Shown here: in pieces, positions 12,301-23,089 of the stretch
Position numbering within the stretch: position 1 is the first letter of the stretch
How the letters are laid out: each line of letters opens with the position of its first letter
Assembly (NCBI RefSeq): GCF_019175385.1
Contig: NC_083345.1
Coordinates: 113,322,480-113,386,479 of the forward strand
From: Lycium barbarum
Lineage: Eukaryota > Streptophyta > Magnoliopsida > Solanales > Solanaceae
Length of the DNA stretch: 64,000 nt
Direction of reading: 5' to 3'
The notes under the pieces: model-generated
What the model was told of the DNA's origin: nothing
Databases searched by the model: none
What the model saw: only the letters and a program-made list of their open reading frames with translations
Translations under genes and position numbers: made by a program

Positions 12301-13363
12301 GGAGTCCTAATTCAGGACTCATCACCTGCCGCATTCGGTGTTGGGCTTAAAGCCCAACATGACCTCCTCCATATCAGTCCTGTCCGCAGCCACATAAGAA
12401 GGCAAAAATCTGGGCCGAAGCCCAACAGTCAACAGATCACAGCCCCGTTTACATCATATCTACTCCTCTATTTTATTTTGTGTGCATTTAATGTGTATTG
12501 TATGGCTAACATTCTTGTTTGTTAATTAAGATAAACTTTAGTAACATTAAGGGTTTTAGTTTAGTAATGGGTAGTTAATTCCACAAATTACATTCACTTC
12601 TATTTTTAAAACTATTTATAGTATCTATAACATTTATTTGAGTAATTGATTTTCAAAATAACATGACTATATCTTTGGCTAAGGGAATCATAATTTATGC
12701 TTACTATTTTAGAAGTTTAAAACGTCACAAATCTTACACTAATGTTAGCTTATTTTAAGAAAATAAAAAAATAAATTAGTTTTAACGGATAACTTTTTCA
12801 CTTTAGTTTCTGTCCAATACTTGAAATACATATTCGTTTAAAACAACCTTCGTACAATATACGTTGAACTAATAGTCTTTCTATAAAATTTTATTAAATA
12901 ACTCTTTTAAATTTGTTAGTCATTTTCTTCAAAAACATATAAACATTACACATTCTGTTTCTTTTTAGTTTATTTTTAACTAAATTCTATGCAACTATTA
13001 TTTTCTACAAGTTTTACTTTAAATAACTTTAGCAATCATTACAAAATATTTTCTTAAATATTTAAATATTTACATCTACATTTTTGGCCATAATTAAATA
13101 ATGTAAGTCCGGTCGGTTAACCATTGTTAATGGGTCTTAAAGGATTCCTAATACCTTCCTTTTAGACTAATTGAACCCTTACCTAGAATCTTTTGGTTTC
13201 GTAGACTTTACAATAATATCAACTTTAGATAACTACTTTAATAAACTTTAGGTGTCCTAATTCACCGTAAATAATTAGGTGGCGACTCCTTAAAATAAAA
13301 CAAATTTAGGAATTTTCAATATGTTGTACTTCTAATTTAACCCGGTTAAAATGGGGTATAACA
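9308..13363 (+). mobile_element. Solo LTR, 4,056 bp, probably Tat/Ogre-like
   Basis: It starts TGTTGACACCCAATTTTG and ends GGGGTATAACA, flanked by the perfect 5-bp duplication ATACA (9303-9307 and 13364-13368). There is no internal coding region and no second LTR, so it looks like the product of recombination between two LTRs. The distal part (about 13100-13300: 'GTTAACCATTG... CCTAATACCTTCC ... GGTGGCGACTCC') resembles U5 sequence of large plant Tat/Ogre-type LTRs, recognised from memory. Open frames at 11517-11762 and 12247-12525 are by-products. Confidence 0.8.
9994..10000 (+). promoter_or_regulatory. LTR promoter TATA box
   Basis: CCCTATAAAAGG follows a long pyrimidine-rich tract (9740-9970) in the solo LTR. 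This is the only strong TATA box in its U3-like part, so transcription would be expected to start about 30 bp downstream. Confidence 0.5.
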
Positions 13364-13625
13364 ATACATATGAACAAATACACAGTTCTATCACTGCTTC
13401 TAATACACATAAACATACATATGAACAAAATAGATATGACAAAAATACACTCAAAATACAAGAAGAAGAAGCCAGAAAAAATATGTAAGAAAGTAATGTT
13501 GTTGGTAGGGTTCGAACCTGGGCGGGCAAAGGGAGAACCTCGCCCAAATACACGCGAAAATACACAGCTTATACGTGTATGTTTGCTACGCCCTGTAAAT
13601 TAGAAAAAGTAGCTAAGTTTGCTTA
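13364..13625 (-). mobile_element. Right half of the inverted-repeat element
   Basis: On the minus strand it carries the same GGGCGAGG / TGCCCGCCCAGGTTCGAACC block as the left half (B box about 13507-13517). It begins with the second copy of the solo LTR's target duplication. Confidence 0.55.
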
Positions 13626-13769
13626 AATTTTAGTTGGCTAAATATGGACTTCATTTAATTTTTAACCCATTAAAAATTGGGAAAATATGAATACCCATAT
13701 TTGAACCCACTAGACCCAATAACAGATAATTTTTTCTCAAAATAGGAGAAAATATTTTCCTTAAAAATT

Positions 13770-14280
13770 TGAGGAAAAATATTTTCCGAATCAATAAAAA
13801 CACACCAACCATCACCCCAATCCCACCCTGCCCTCCACCACCCACCACACCATCTATACCTACCCCTACCACCCCACCCACCTTTATGCCACCCCTTACT
13901 CCCCCTCCCGACCTACCCACCTACCACCCCCCACCCTCACTCCAATTACCCCACACCTCCCAAATTTTCTATTTCATATATTTTATTTTACTATTATAAA
14001 GATTTTATAAAAGAAATGAGAAACTTTTTCTTACCTCCCACTCCGACCATATCCCCCACCACCCCCACCCTAATTTTTTATTTCATATATTTTATTTTAC
14101 ATTTTAATTTTTTTTTAATAAACCACCCCTACCCCCCACCCCACGAATTTTCTATTTCATATATTTTATCTTACTTTTATAAAAAAATTATAAAAAGTGG
14201 GAAACTTTTCTTACCCCACCCACCATCCCCCCACCCCCTTACACGCGAATTTTTTGTTTCATATATTTTATTTTTATAAG
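13770..14280 (+). repeat. C-rich sequence and tandem ~85-bp repeats
   Basis: A CCACCACCC-type low-complexity block (13800-13960) leads into about four degenerate units. Each has a C-rich run, then AATTTTCTATTTCATATATT, then TTATTTTAC, then TATAAA...TGGGAAAC. Units begin near 13970, 14070, 14150 and 14245. The array resumes at 15182 after the LINE. Confidence 0.6.
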
Positions 14281-14282
14281 GA

Positions 14283-14816
14283 AATGGGGATATTGACGAT
14301 GATGTCGCACACCGTATTAGTGCAGGGTGGATGAAATGGAGGCTCGCTTCAGGAGTAATGTGTGATAAGAAGGTGCCAGCAAAACTTAAAGGCAAGTTCT
14401 ACAAAGTGGTTGTTAGACCGACTTTGTTGTATGGGGCGGAATGTTGGCCAGTCAAGAACTCTCATGTTCAAAAGATGAAAGTTGCAGAAATGAGAATGCT
14501 TCGATGGATGTGTGGGCACACTAGGAGAGATAGGATTAGGAATGAAGATATCCGGGACAAGGTGGGAGTAGCCTCAGTGGAGGACAAGATGCGGAAAGTG
14601 AGGCTGCGATGGTTTGGGCATGTGAAGAGGAGAGACACTGATGCTCCAGTGCGAAGGTGTGAGAGGCTGGCTATGGACGGTTTCAAGAGAGGTAGAGGTA
14701 GGCCGAAGAAGTATTGGAGAGAGGTGATTAGACATGACATGGTGCAGTTCCAACTTACCGAGGACATGACCTTAGCTAAGAGGTTATGGAGGACGCAGAT
14801 TAGGGTAAAAGACTAA
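14283..14816 (+). pseudogene. RTE LINE reverse transcriptase ORF, C-terminal fragment
   Basis: The open frame runs from the truncation point to a TAA/TAG at 14814-14816 with no internal stop. The in-frame sequence upstream of the first Met ([16 protein letters not shown]) belongs to it. Recognisable blocks are [18 protein letters not shown], the thumb-like region of the RT, then [20 protein letters not shown] and RWFGHVKRR, then a basic [10 protein letters not shown] segment. These are hallmark C-terminal sequences of plant RTE proteins. The catalytic RT core (YxDD) and endonuclease are missing because of 5' truncation, as usual for target-primed insertion. No function is expected. Confidence 0.8.
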
Positions 14817-15181
14817 TAGGTAGTCCCGCTTACCCTCTTTCACTATTAATCGTAGTTTTGCACCATAGTTTCTTGTCCTTTGTTTTATGCTACAATCTAT
14901 TGTTTCTTGTACTTCGATTTTTTATTCATCCGTGGTAGCTACGACTCCTTTTTTTTCAGTCTATTGTACCATGTTTTTTGTTGTCGTTATTTCGTTCTAA
15001 TACTATGAATTGCTCGTTCTTATCTGACCTTTTTTGTCATGCTTTCTCTTGAGCTGAGGGTTTTTCAGAAACAGTCTCCCTACCTCGGAAGGTAGGGGTA
15101 AGGTCTGCGTATACTTTACCCTCTGCAGACCCCACATTGTGGAATTTCACTGGGTATGTTGTTGTTGTTGTTGTTGTTGTA
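14283..15181 (+). mobile_element. 5'-truncated RTE-type LINE
   Basis: It encodes the C-terminal end of an RTE-clade reverse transcriptase ORF, followed by a 3' tail containing CCTACCTCGGAAGGTAGGGG and ending in a (GTT)n microsatellite (15155-15180). RTE elements end in short simple repeats. A TTTTATAA stretch on both sides may be the target duplication. It inserted into the local tandem repeat. Confidence 0.75.
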
Positions 15182-15504
15182 CTTTTATAAAAAATGGGAA
15201 ACTTTTTCCTACCCTCCACCCCCACCCCACCCCGAATTTTCTATTTCATGTATTTAATTATAAATACATGAAAAAATTAATTTAATTTGAGCAAAAGAAA
15301 AAATTATATATATTAGACTTGAAATAATATTACACTTATATAATACGGGCTAACCTCTAACCAACTCACCCATATTTTACCCATATGAAATATGGGCGAT
15401 TTGAAACTCAACCTGTTTTCAACCGGCCCAAATCCAACCAAACTCACCCATTTTCCACCACCACTTAAAAACCTGCTCTAATATTATGATTTCTTTTCCT
15501 TGGG
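15182..15504. other. Last tandem-repeat unit, then unassigned AT-rich DNA
   Basis: 15182-15250 is the continuation of the tandem repeat broken by the LINE. From 15250 to 15504 I see no gene. Confidence 0.5.
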
Positions 15505-15654
15505 AATATTACCGATCTTGAAAAACTCAGTTGTCAATTAGATTATTCAGGAACCCCTTCTAGCGATTTTGTTCCAGCTTTTGACTCTCTCAGTCAACTC
15601 AAATCTCTGAAGATTGGTGTCTCTGGGGCAGTGGTAAATCCATGTATTTTTTAA
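15505..15654 (+). pseudogene. NLR LRR fragment (R1-like family)
   Basis: Open codons NITDLEKLSCQLDYSGTPSS lead to FDSLSQLKSLKIGVSGAVV and end at TAA 15652-15654. The same block occurs in the minus-strand NLR pseudogene (LLKLNCLLSGSG...FDSLIQLESLKIGVSTAVV). It corresponds to one to two leucine-rich repeats. Nothing else of the gene is present here, so it is an isolated relic. Confidence 0.6.
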
Positions 15655-16219
15655 ATTTAAAAAAGTTTAATCTAAAATGGCTTTATTTGCGACCTTTTTC
15701 TCTATTTTTGAACTAATCCCAAACTTGACGTTAATTAGCTTTTGAGGACTTCACATACCTGACAAAGCATTAGCTTTCCTTTAGTGTGGCATATTATGCA
15801 TTTGTCTAGCAAACAAAGCATTAGTTGAAAACTTCCATTTAAATTCTGGATTTTGATTATGTTACTTAAAATCTTTTTATGTCTGGATTTCTCGACTTAG
15901 TTCGTTAAATTAGAAAAAAAAATTTACCTTCATTGTAAAGTTCATGTACTATTGAAGTATTCAGTGGTCCACATTGCTCTAGAAGGATAAACGAGTCAAG
16001 GAGGTTTAAGGGCCTGACTAAAAATCCGAGATTTTCCAGATTCATTTGTTTAATGCTCCCTACAAGTTGCTCATTCTCTATGCAGATATCGGGTATATTG
16101 CCTATTCTTCTATTGTTCAACGTTACCATTGTTCAACTACCCTATGTTATTATCATATATCGGTCAAGTATCTCAGAATTGCTTGTGTTGGAGATCCAAT
16201 GCATCCTGCACTGTCTAAT
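15655..16219. other. Unassigned region with one exon-like stretch
   Basis: On the minus strand, 15925-16129 is open and ends at a GT donor (AATGAAG|GTAAAT). It reads RRIGNIPDICIENEQLVG, then LENLGFLVRPLNLLDSFI. The composition looks protein-like, but I do not recognise a family. It may be an exon of a decayed gene. Confidence 0.3.
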
Positions 16220-16262
16220 AGCTACTAGGCGGCCTATGCCCGTGCTGCGCACTGGCCCAACA
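16220..16262 (-). mobile_element. Possible Helitron 3' terminus
   Basis: On the minus strand, a small hairpin GTGCGCAGCAC is followed by GGGCATAGGCCGCCTAG and then T. That is the Helitron 3' signature: a stem-loop, then CTRR, inserted before T. The matching TC 5' end was not found. Confidence 0.35.
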
Positions 16263-16299
16263 CTTTACATTATAGTGCATCAATGTGTATATAGTGTCT

Positions 16300-16303
<4 letters not shown>

Positions 16304-16362
<59 letters not shown>
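16304..16362. repeat. (TA)n microsatellite
   Basis: About 29 uninterrupted TA units. Open frames encoding IYIYIY here are artefacts. Confidence 0.95.
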
Positions 16363-16364
<2 letters not shown>

Positions 16365-16439
16365 GTTCACAAATTTATTAATATTTTTTAAAAGAGAAGA
16401 CTTGTTTAAAAGTAAACTATTTTCCTCTCTTTGAGATAA

Positions 16440-17150
16440 AAAAAATAGCAATATTTAAGCATCAGTTGATACTTTCAATTTTAATTCGATTAATTTAAAG
16501 GTGTAAAATACTTATTATGTTTTATCAAATTTTGATTTGGATAATTCTAATTCAAATTATTAAATTAATTTTACATGTTTAAAACGAAACAAAGTAGAAA
16601 TTGATTTTCTATTTAAACGAAAAAATACTATTTTTTTATTTTTGGTAAATATTCTCGGTTTAGCTCATTTTACTTGTCATGTTGTCTTTTGCATGGTTTT
16701 TTAAGAAAATGTCGATTAGAATTATAATTTGATTAATTTACCTTATTCATTATTTGATCTCCATTTGATATATTTTTTTTACGACATTAATCTCTTTTCA
16801 CATTTATTAGAGTAAGAATAAAAATAAAAAAGTAATTAAATTCTATCTTATTCTAAAATATAAATATTTTAAGTATATTTATTTTAGTAAACATAACAAA
16901 TAAATGACATGGCGGAATAGCAAATACAACAGTTTAATAGCTAGATTAGCTCTCAGGCTAATATAAAAAAAGAAAGAAAACTGTATGGTTTGACTACTTA
17001 ACCTTTTGAAGAAAAGCAATTTCATTTGTTCCTACTAATGGATTGATACGCACGTGGCAATGAATCCATCATTATTAACTTAATGAGATACTTTGAAAAT
17101 TACATGAATATTATTTGATTTTTTAATATGGGGTGCACTTTTTTTTTAGA
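16440..17150. other. AT-rich region without recognisable genes
   Basis: No open frame, repeat family or regulatory signal stands out. Confidence 0.5.
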
Positions 17151-17157
17151 CATTATT

Positions 17158-17925
17158 AATTTGCACTATTTTTATGCATATATATATATATATATATACT
17201 ATGTTCAAAATACGATTAATATAACATTGTAGTTTGTACTCCGTATCTAAAACTTTATTATATTAGTATTTACCACGAATACAAAGTCTGCACTTTTTTT
17301 TTTACATTATTTTTTTTAATATGGGGTTCACTTTTTTTTTTTATATTGCTTGATTTTGTTAATATAGGGTCCACTTTTTTTTTTTACCGTGAGTTTGGAG
17401 ATAGTGGGTTCCACTTTTTTTTTTTTTATATTGCTTGGTATTTTTTAGTATGAGGTCCACCCTTTATGGGGTGCTTTTTTTTTTGGACATTATTAGTTTG
17501 CACTATTTTTATGCATATAATATATATACATATACTATGTTCAAAACACGATTAACATAACATTGTAGTTTGTGCTCCGTATCTAAAACTTTATTATATT
17601 AGTATTTGCTACGAATACAAAGTCTATACTTTTTTTTAACATTATATTTTTTTTTAATATTTTTATATTGCTTGATTTTGTTAATATGGGGTCCACTTTT
17701 TTTTCCCATGAGTTTGGAGATGGTGAGTTCCACTTTTTTTTCTTCCTTTTTTTTATTGTTTGGTGTTATTTAGTATGAGGCCCACCTTTTTTTTTTAAGG
17801 GACAACGGACGACAAAACATGGGTCTAAACCCATGCTTTATATAATTTTTTTTTTTATATTGCTTGGTGTTGTTTAGTATTGGGCTCACCCTTTTGGACA
17901 TTATTAGTTTGCACTATTTTTATGC

Positions 17926-18007
<82 letters not shown>

Positions 18008-18300
18008 GTTCAAAACACGATTAATATAACATTGTAGTTTGTGTTCCGTATCTAAAACTTTATTATATTAGTGTTTGCTACGAATACAAAGTCTGCATTT
18101 TTGTTTTTGACTTTGTTTTTTTTAATATGGGATTCACTTTTTTTTATATTGCTTGATTTTGTCAATATGGGATACTATGTTCAAAACACGATTAATATAA
18201 CATTGTAGTTTGTGCTCCGTATCTAAAACTTTATTATATTAGTATTTGCTACGAATATAAAGTCTGCACTTTTTCTTGACATTGTTTGTTTTTTAATATA
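17158..18300 (+). repeat. T-rich repeat family, four copies
   Basis: A core of about 95 bp, starting ACTATGTTCAAAACACG and containing TAACATTGTAGTTTGTGCTC, begins near 17199, 17534, 18004 and 18175. Copies are joined by poly-T runs, GGGTCCAC segments and TA tracts. Spacing is irregular (335, 470 and 171 bp). No coding sequence is present. Confidence 0.75.
17930..18004. repeat. (TA)n microsatellite
   Basis: About 35 TA units within the T-rich repeat family, next to a copy of its core. Confidence 0.95.
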
Positions 18301-18576
18301 AGATTCACTTTTTTTTTTATATTGCTTGATTTTGTTAATATGGGATCCACTTTTTTTTCCCGTGAGTTTGGAGATGCTGAGTTTCACCTTTTTTACTTTT
18401 TTTTTTTTAATATTGGTTGGTTTTTATTTTTTATTTTTTAATATTGGTTGGTGTTTAATATGGGATCACATGTTTTTTTTTTAATGCTTAACGGACGACG
18501 AAATGAATGATGATGAAGATTCTGGACAAAAATTGAAAGACGGGTAGACCTTTTATGTAAGAGAGTATTTTGATTA

Positions 18577-20058
18577 GGGCAAAGGGGCAAATATACCCCT
18601 CAACTATAGGATATGGAGCAAATATACCCTCCGTTAAAAAAAAGGAGGATTTATGCCCTCGCCGTTAATGAAAAGGGCATATATACCCCTCAACTATAGG
18701 ATATGGAGCAAATATACCCCTCGTTACAAAATTGGTGCAAATATACCCCTGTCGTTTTAAAATGGTGCAAATATACCCCTGTCGTTTTAAAATGGTGCAA
18801 ATATACCCTTTTCACTGACGATTTTTTTAAAAAAAAATATTTAGGTTATTTTTTAATTAAAAAATATCACGTGACTTTAAAAAAAAGTCTACCCATTTTT
18901 TTGTGTAGACATACTTTTCTAAGGCCACATAGTAATTTTTTCTTTTGATAGGTGGGGTCTGTTCGTTTAAAAAAATTATCTCCGTGACTTTAAAAAAAAT
19001 AAGTCTACTCATTTTTTTAAAAGAACCAAACCTTACCCATCAAAAAAAAAAAATTACTATGTGGCCTTAGAAAAGTATGTCTACGCAAAAAAATGGGTAG
19101 ACTTTTTTAAAGTCAAGTGATATTTTTTAATTAAAAAATAACTTAAATATTTTTTTTTAAATCCTTCAGTGAAAAGGGCAAACTTATTTTTTTAAAAGTC
19201 ACGGAGATATTTTTTTTAAATGAACAGACCCCACCTATAAAAAAAAATGACTATGTGGCCTTAGAAAAGTATGTCTACACAAAAAAATGGGTAGACTTTT
19301 TTTTAAAGTCACGTGATATTTTTTAATTAAAAAATAACCTAAATATTTTTTTTAAAAAATCCGTCAGTGAAAAGGGTAGACTTATTTTTTTAAAAAAAAT
19401 GAGTAGACTTATTTTTTTTAAAGTCATGGAGATATTTTTTTTAAACGAACAGACCCCACCTATAAAAAAAAATTACTATGTGGCCTTAGAAAAGTATGTC
19501 TACACAAACAAATGGGTAGACTTTTTTTTTTTAAAGTCACGTGATATTTTTTAATTAAAAAATAACCTAAATATTTTTTTTTAAAATCCGTCAGTGAAAA
19601 GGGTAGACTTATTTCTTTAAAAAAATGGGTAGACTTATTTTTTGTAAAGTCACGGAGATATTTTTTTTAAACGAACAGACCCCACCTATCAAAAAACAAA
19701 ATTACTATGTGGCCTTAGAAAAGTATGTCTACACAAAAAAATGGGTAGACTTTTTTTTAAAGTCACGTGATATTTTTTAATTAAAAAATAACCTAAATAT
19801 TTTTTTTTAAATCCGTCAGTGAAAAGGGTATATTTGCACCATTTTAAAACGACAGGGGTATATTTGCACTATTTTATAACGGCAGGGGTATATATACACC
19901 AATTTTGTAACGAGATGTATATTTGCTCCATATCCTATAGTTGAGGGGTATATATGCCCCTTTTCATTAACGGCGAGGGCATAAATCCTCCTTTTTTTTA
20001 ACGGAGGGTATATTTACTCCATATCCTATAGTTGAGGGGTATATTTGCCCCTTTGCCC
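18577..20058. mobile_element. Long palindromic TIR element, 1,482 bp
   Basis: The ends are exact inverses (GGGCAAAGGGGCAAATATAC at the left). Inverted arms of about 240 bp, full of GCAAATATACCCCT motifs, run to about 18820 and from about 19816. The interior also folds back, except that one arm holds extra tandem copies. No transposase is encoded. No convincing target duplication was found, so the superfamily is open. Confidence 0.75.
19072..19815 (+). repeat. Tandem ~229-bp repeats inside the TIR element
   Basis: The landmark GGCCTTAGAAAAGTATGTCT recurs at about 19072, 19257, 19482 and 19711. Each unit also holds AAAGTCACGTGATATT and GAACAGACCCCACC. A single inverted copy lies at 18820-19040. 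Confidence 0.8.
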
Positions 20059-20519
20059 TTTTAAAAATAAAGACACCTAAAATGTGAAGAAGGAGACATA
20101 GGGCCTGCCACAATGGACACGTGTAGAGTCAAAATAAGAGTTGAAGAATGATTTATTAATTATCCTCAGTTTTCATTTTATTTGCGGAAATGCCCTGACG
20201 GATGACGAAATGTTCTCAAACTGGTGCTTCTATAATAGTTAAAATAAATTGTGGAAAGAACCATTTAGCATCTGACTATTTTGAGTTAAACATTTTCACT
20301 TGTAAACTTAAAAAAGAGTCTGTGGAGAATCAATGAACACGAACCATTAGAATATAGAGTTGCATTCATTCAGTGGACAAGCACCCAAAAAGCCATCATT
20401 CCTTTCATCTTTGCAATTTAAGCAGAACTCACACTGAGTGGGGAAAGAGCCAATTGCGCCGAAGCAAAAAGTGAAGTAGCTTTTGCAGAATTGCAGTTTG
20501 CAAGCTATAAAGAAAAGAG
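20059..20519. other. Unassigned region
   Basis: No gene or repeat could be supported. The sequence leads into the NLR-derived inverted duplication. Confidence 0.4.
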
Positions 20520-21327
20520 TTTTTATTTTGCCCAGAAATGGACTAAAGGGGGTGCACCAGACCCTTTTGAATGAAACTTTTTCTGATATTGAACACACCT
20601 TAACTGTTGAATGACACCCGATCTCTCTCCCTTCTTTCAGAAAACATCTGCTCAAGGTAATGAGTAGTTAAAGAGAATAGCATGGGTGTACTAGTCTTGT
20701 GGAAAAAGATAAAGACAATTCATGAACTATATAAAATCGAAAAAAGAGAAACCATTCCGAAAAGAAAAAAAAACAATTCATGGCTTGCACTGCCAGCAAA
20801 AACATACACTTCTATTTCAAGAACATAAGCAACTTAACAACCCTTCTCTTCAAGTCTCATGACTTTCACTTAGAAATAATGACCTTGAATTCAGAATTCC
20901 CCATCTCTTCAATTTGTATTTCCTTAATTTTCAGGGCAGCATTAACAACAGAGTTGCGACATGATCTTACCTCAATCAGTTGCATCGTGCACATGCTCCC
21001 AAAACTTTCAGGGATTCCCTCCAATTCCAAACATCTTTGCACCAGTACTTGCTGAAGGTTGGGATATGAGTCATCAGAGGCAATCCATTCTAAGGATCCA
21101 TGATACTTTAATTCAAAACTTTAAGGTTAAAGAAACTCCCCGTTTTTAACGTCCCATTGCCTCCCGTTGAAAGCATTTCCTTCTAATTTCAGAACTTCAA
21201 AGTTGGGCAATCTTCCAATGTTACGAAATTTTAATCCAAGGGAGGTTAAGATATACCAGAGTTAATTTCTTGAGGTTTGATGGGTATGTAAAGTCTTCAA
21301 AACCATAGGGATCAACTACTGCTCCAT
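20520..21327 (-). pseudogene. NLR 3'-end relic, left arm of inverted duplication
   Basis: Read on the minus strand, it encodes AVVDPYGFEDFTYPSNLKKL and then leucine-rich repeats, followed by 3'-flanking sequence. It resembles the last exon and 3' UTR of the NLR pseudogene at 23090-25906. Stops and frameshifts abolish the frame soon after PWIKIS. It is the reverse complement of 21436-22345 over most of its length, but lacks about 170 bp of flank that the right arm keeps. Confidence 0.8.
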
Positions 21328-21435
21328 CAGTGGTGTAACCAGGAATTTCGCTAACAGCGTTCAATCGTTGAAGAAGTAAATTATATATACTCTAATTATT
21401 GAACACCCTTAGCGAAATTTCTGGCTACGCCACTG
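21328..21435. mobile_element. Small hAT-like MITE in the loop of the inverted duplication
   Basis: The ends are CAGTGGTGTAACCAGGAATT and its near inverse ...CTGGCTACGCCACTG; the element is 108 bp. Subterminal TTCGCTAA / TTAGCGAA also pair. Flanking 8-mers (TGCTCCAT, CCGAGGCA) do not match, so the target duplication was lost or the element was present before the inversion joined. Confidence 0.65.
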
Positions 21436-22345
21436 CCGAGGCAGTGGTAGATCTATGTGGTTTTGAAGACTTTATATACCCATCAAACCTCAAGAATTAA
21501 CTCTGGTATATCTTAACCTCCCTTGGATTAAAATTTCGTAACATTGGAAGATTACCCAACTTTGAAGTTCTGAAATTAGAAGGAAATGCTTTCAACGGGA
21601 GGCAACGGGAAGTTAAAAACGGGGAGTTTCTTTAACCTTAAAGTTTTGAATTAAAGTATCATGGATCCTTAGAATGGATTGCCTCTGATGACTCATATCC
21701 CAACCTTCAGCAAGTACTGGTGCAAAGATGTTGGAAATACCTTATAGTTTTGGGAACAAGTGGACAATGCAATTGTTGAAAGTGCTGCCCTGAAAATTAA
21801 GGAAATGCAGATTGAGGAGATGGGGAATTCGGAATTCAAGGTCAATAATTGGAAGTGAATCACAAATCTTCAGCGAAAGGGTTGCTTAGTTAGGTTTCTT
21901 ATCTTATATCTTTGAATTAAATGGTATGCAAGACCCACCTTTAATTGGCTTGATCTACGAGTTCAATCCCTACCATTAGATTGTCTAATACAAGAGTTTT
22001 CCTTATAATAAGACAGCCTCCTCAAGCTCAGATATATAGCGATACGGATCACCGGTTTTTTCTCTTTTCATTTGCTCTTTTCCGATTAGATTTAGTTCAG
22101 TTTATGCTGTCTTTATCTTTTCCACAGACCAATTAACATCCATGTGATTCTCTTTAACTACTCATTGTCCTGAGCAGATGTTTTGAGAATAAAAGAGAGA
22201 TCAGGTGTCATTCAACACTCTGTAACTCTTAATTTGCAATTATTTTGATTATAATCTTAACTAAGGTTTGGTTAATATCATGAATAGTTTCATCTTAAAT
22301 TGTTTTCTGCACCCCCTTTTGTCCATTTTCTGGACAAAATTAAGC
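21436..22345 (+). pseudogene. NLR 3'-end relic, right arm of inverted duplication
   Basis: On the plus strand it gives the same truncated LRR exon (GFEDFIYPSNLKN) and 3' flank as the left arm. It shares the left arm's premature stop after ATTAAAATTTCG and its later frame damage. The shared lesions show that both arms descend from one already broken copy. The outer end (GCACCCCCTTTTGTCC, about 22309) pairs with the left arm near 20545. Confidence 0.8.
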
Positions 22346-23089
22346 TATGATCTGTTCTACACTGAGAAAGAACCATTAGTACAGAGTTTGCTCATACATT
22401 AGAATTAACAGAGCAGTACAACATACTATAAGAATGAGCTACTTGTAAGGAGCATTCAAGATTCAGTTTAACGGGACCATGAAATGGTTTGTCTAATCCA
22501 CTGATATTCCAACAACGTTCATCTAGCTTATTCAAATATTTTCAACTTATTATGTATATGCAAAACAAAAACTCAAATATACTACACATAACACACCTAA
22601 AAGGATTGTTGAACAGAACATAAAATACTAACAACCCAAATGTATACACATTGAGCAAGTCACATGTATATACAATCAAAACCAAAAAAATTGTGCATGT
22701 CCCATTATTCATCCTCAGATCCAACTTTTTTTCCTGCAGTGTTTTCATGAATAACATGGTCAGTACAAGAAATGCGAAAATTTTAACTTATTTACTTCTA
22801 AATATTGGGAGTAAGGTAATAGGATAGTACATGTTCACCTTACCTTTGCACATCAAAGCAGAGTGTACATTTCCATCCTAACCTTAAAACTTTTGAAATT
22901 AAGGAAACTTGATGAGGTTGTCTGACAAGGAAAACTCTTCTGTTAGACAATCTACTGGTAGGAATTGAACTCTGAGATCAAGCCAATTACAGGAGGGCCT
23001 TGTATACTGAGTGCAGCATACACTTCTAATCAAGAACATAAGACAAGGCTACCTAACAAAGCAACCCTTACGATCAAGACTGTTGCCTT
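22346..23089. other. NLR 3' flank and unassigned sequence
   Basis: 22910-23089 matches part of the right arm's flank (the reverse complement of 21900-22000), so it is the 3' UTR or flank of the NLR pseudogene. Upstream of that I see no gene. Confidence 0.5.

Noticed and set aside
11517..12525. ORFs of 81 and 92 codons
   Set aside because: Both lie in the solo LTR and show no recognisable domain.
14468..14767. 99-codon minus-strand ORF
   Set aside because: It is the antisense shadow of the RTE reverse transcriptase fragment.
16053..16451. Open frames on both strands encoding IYIYIY repeats
   Set aside because: They are translations of the (TA)n microsatellite.
20347..21149. ORFs of 102, 91 and 62 codons around the inverted duplication
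   Set aside because: They are antisense or 3'-flank frames of the NLR relic, not separate genes.
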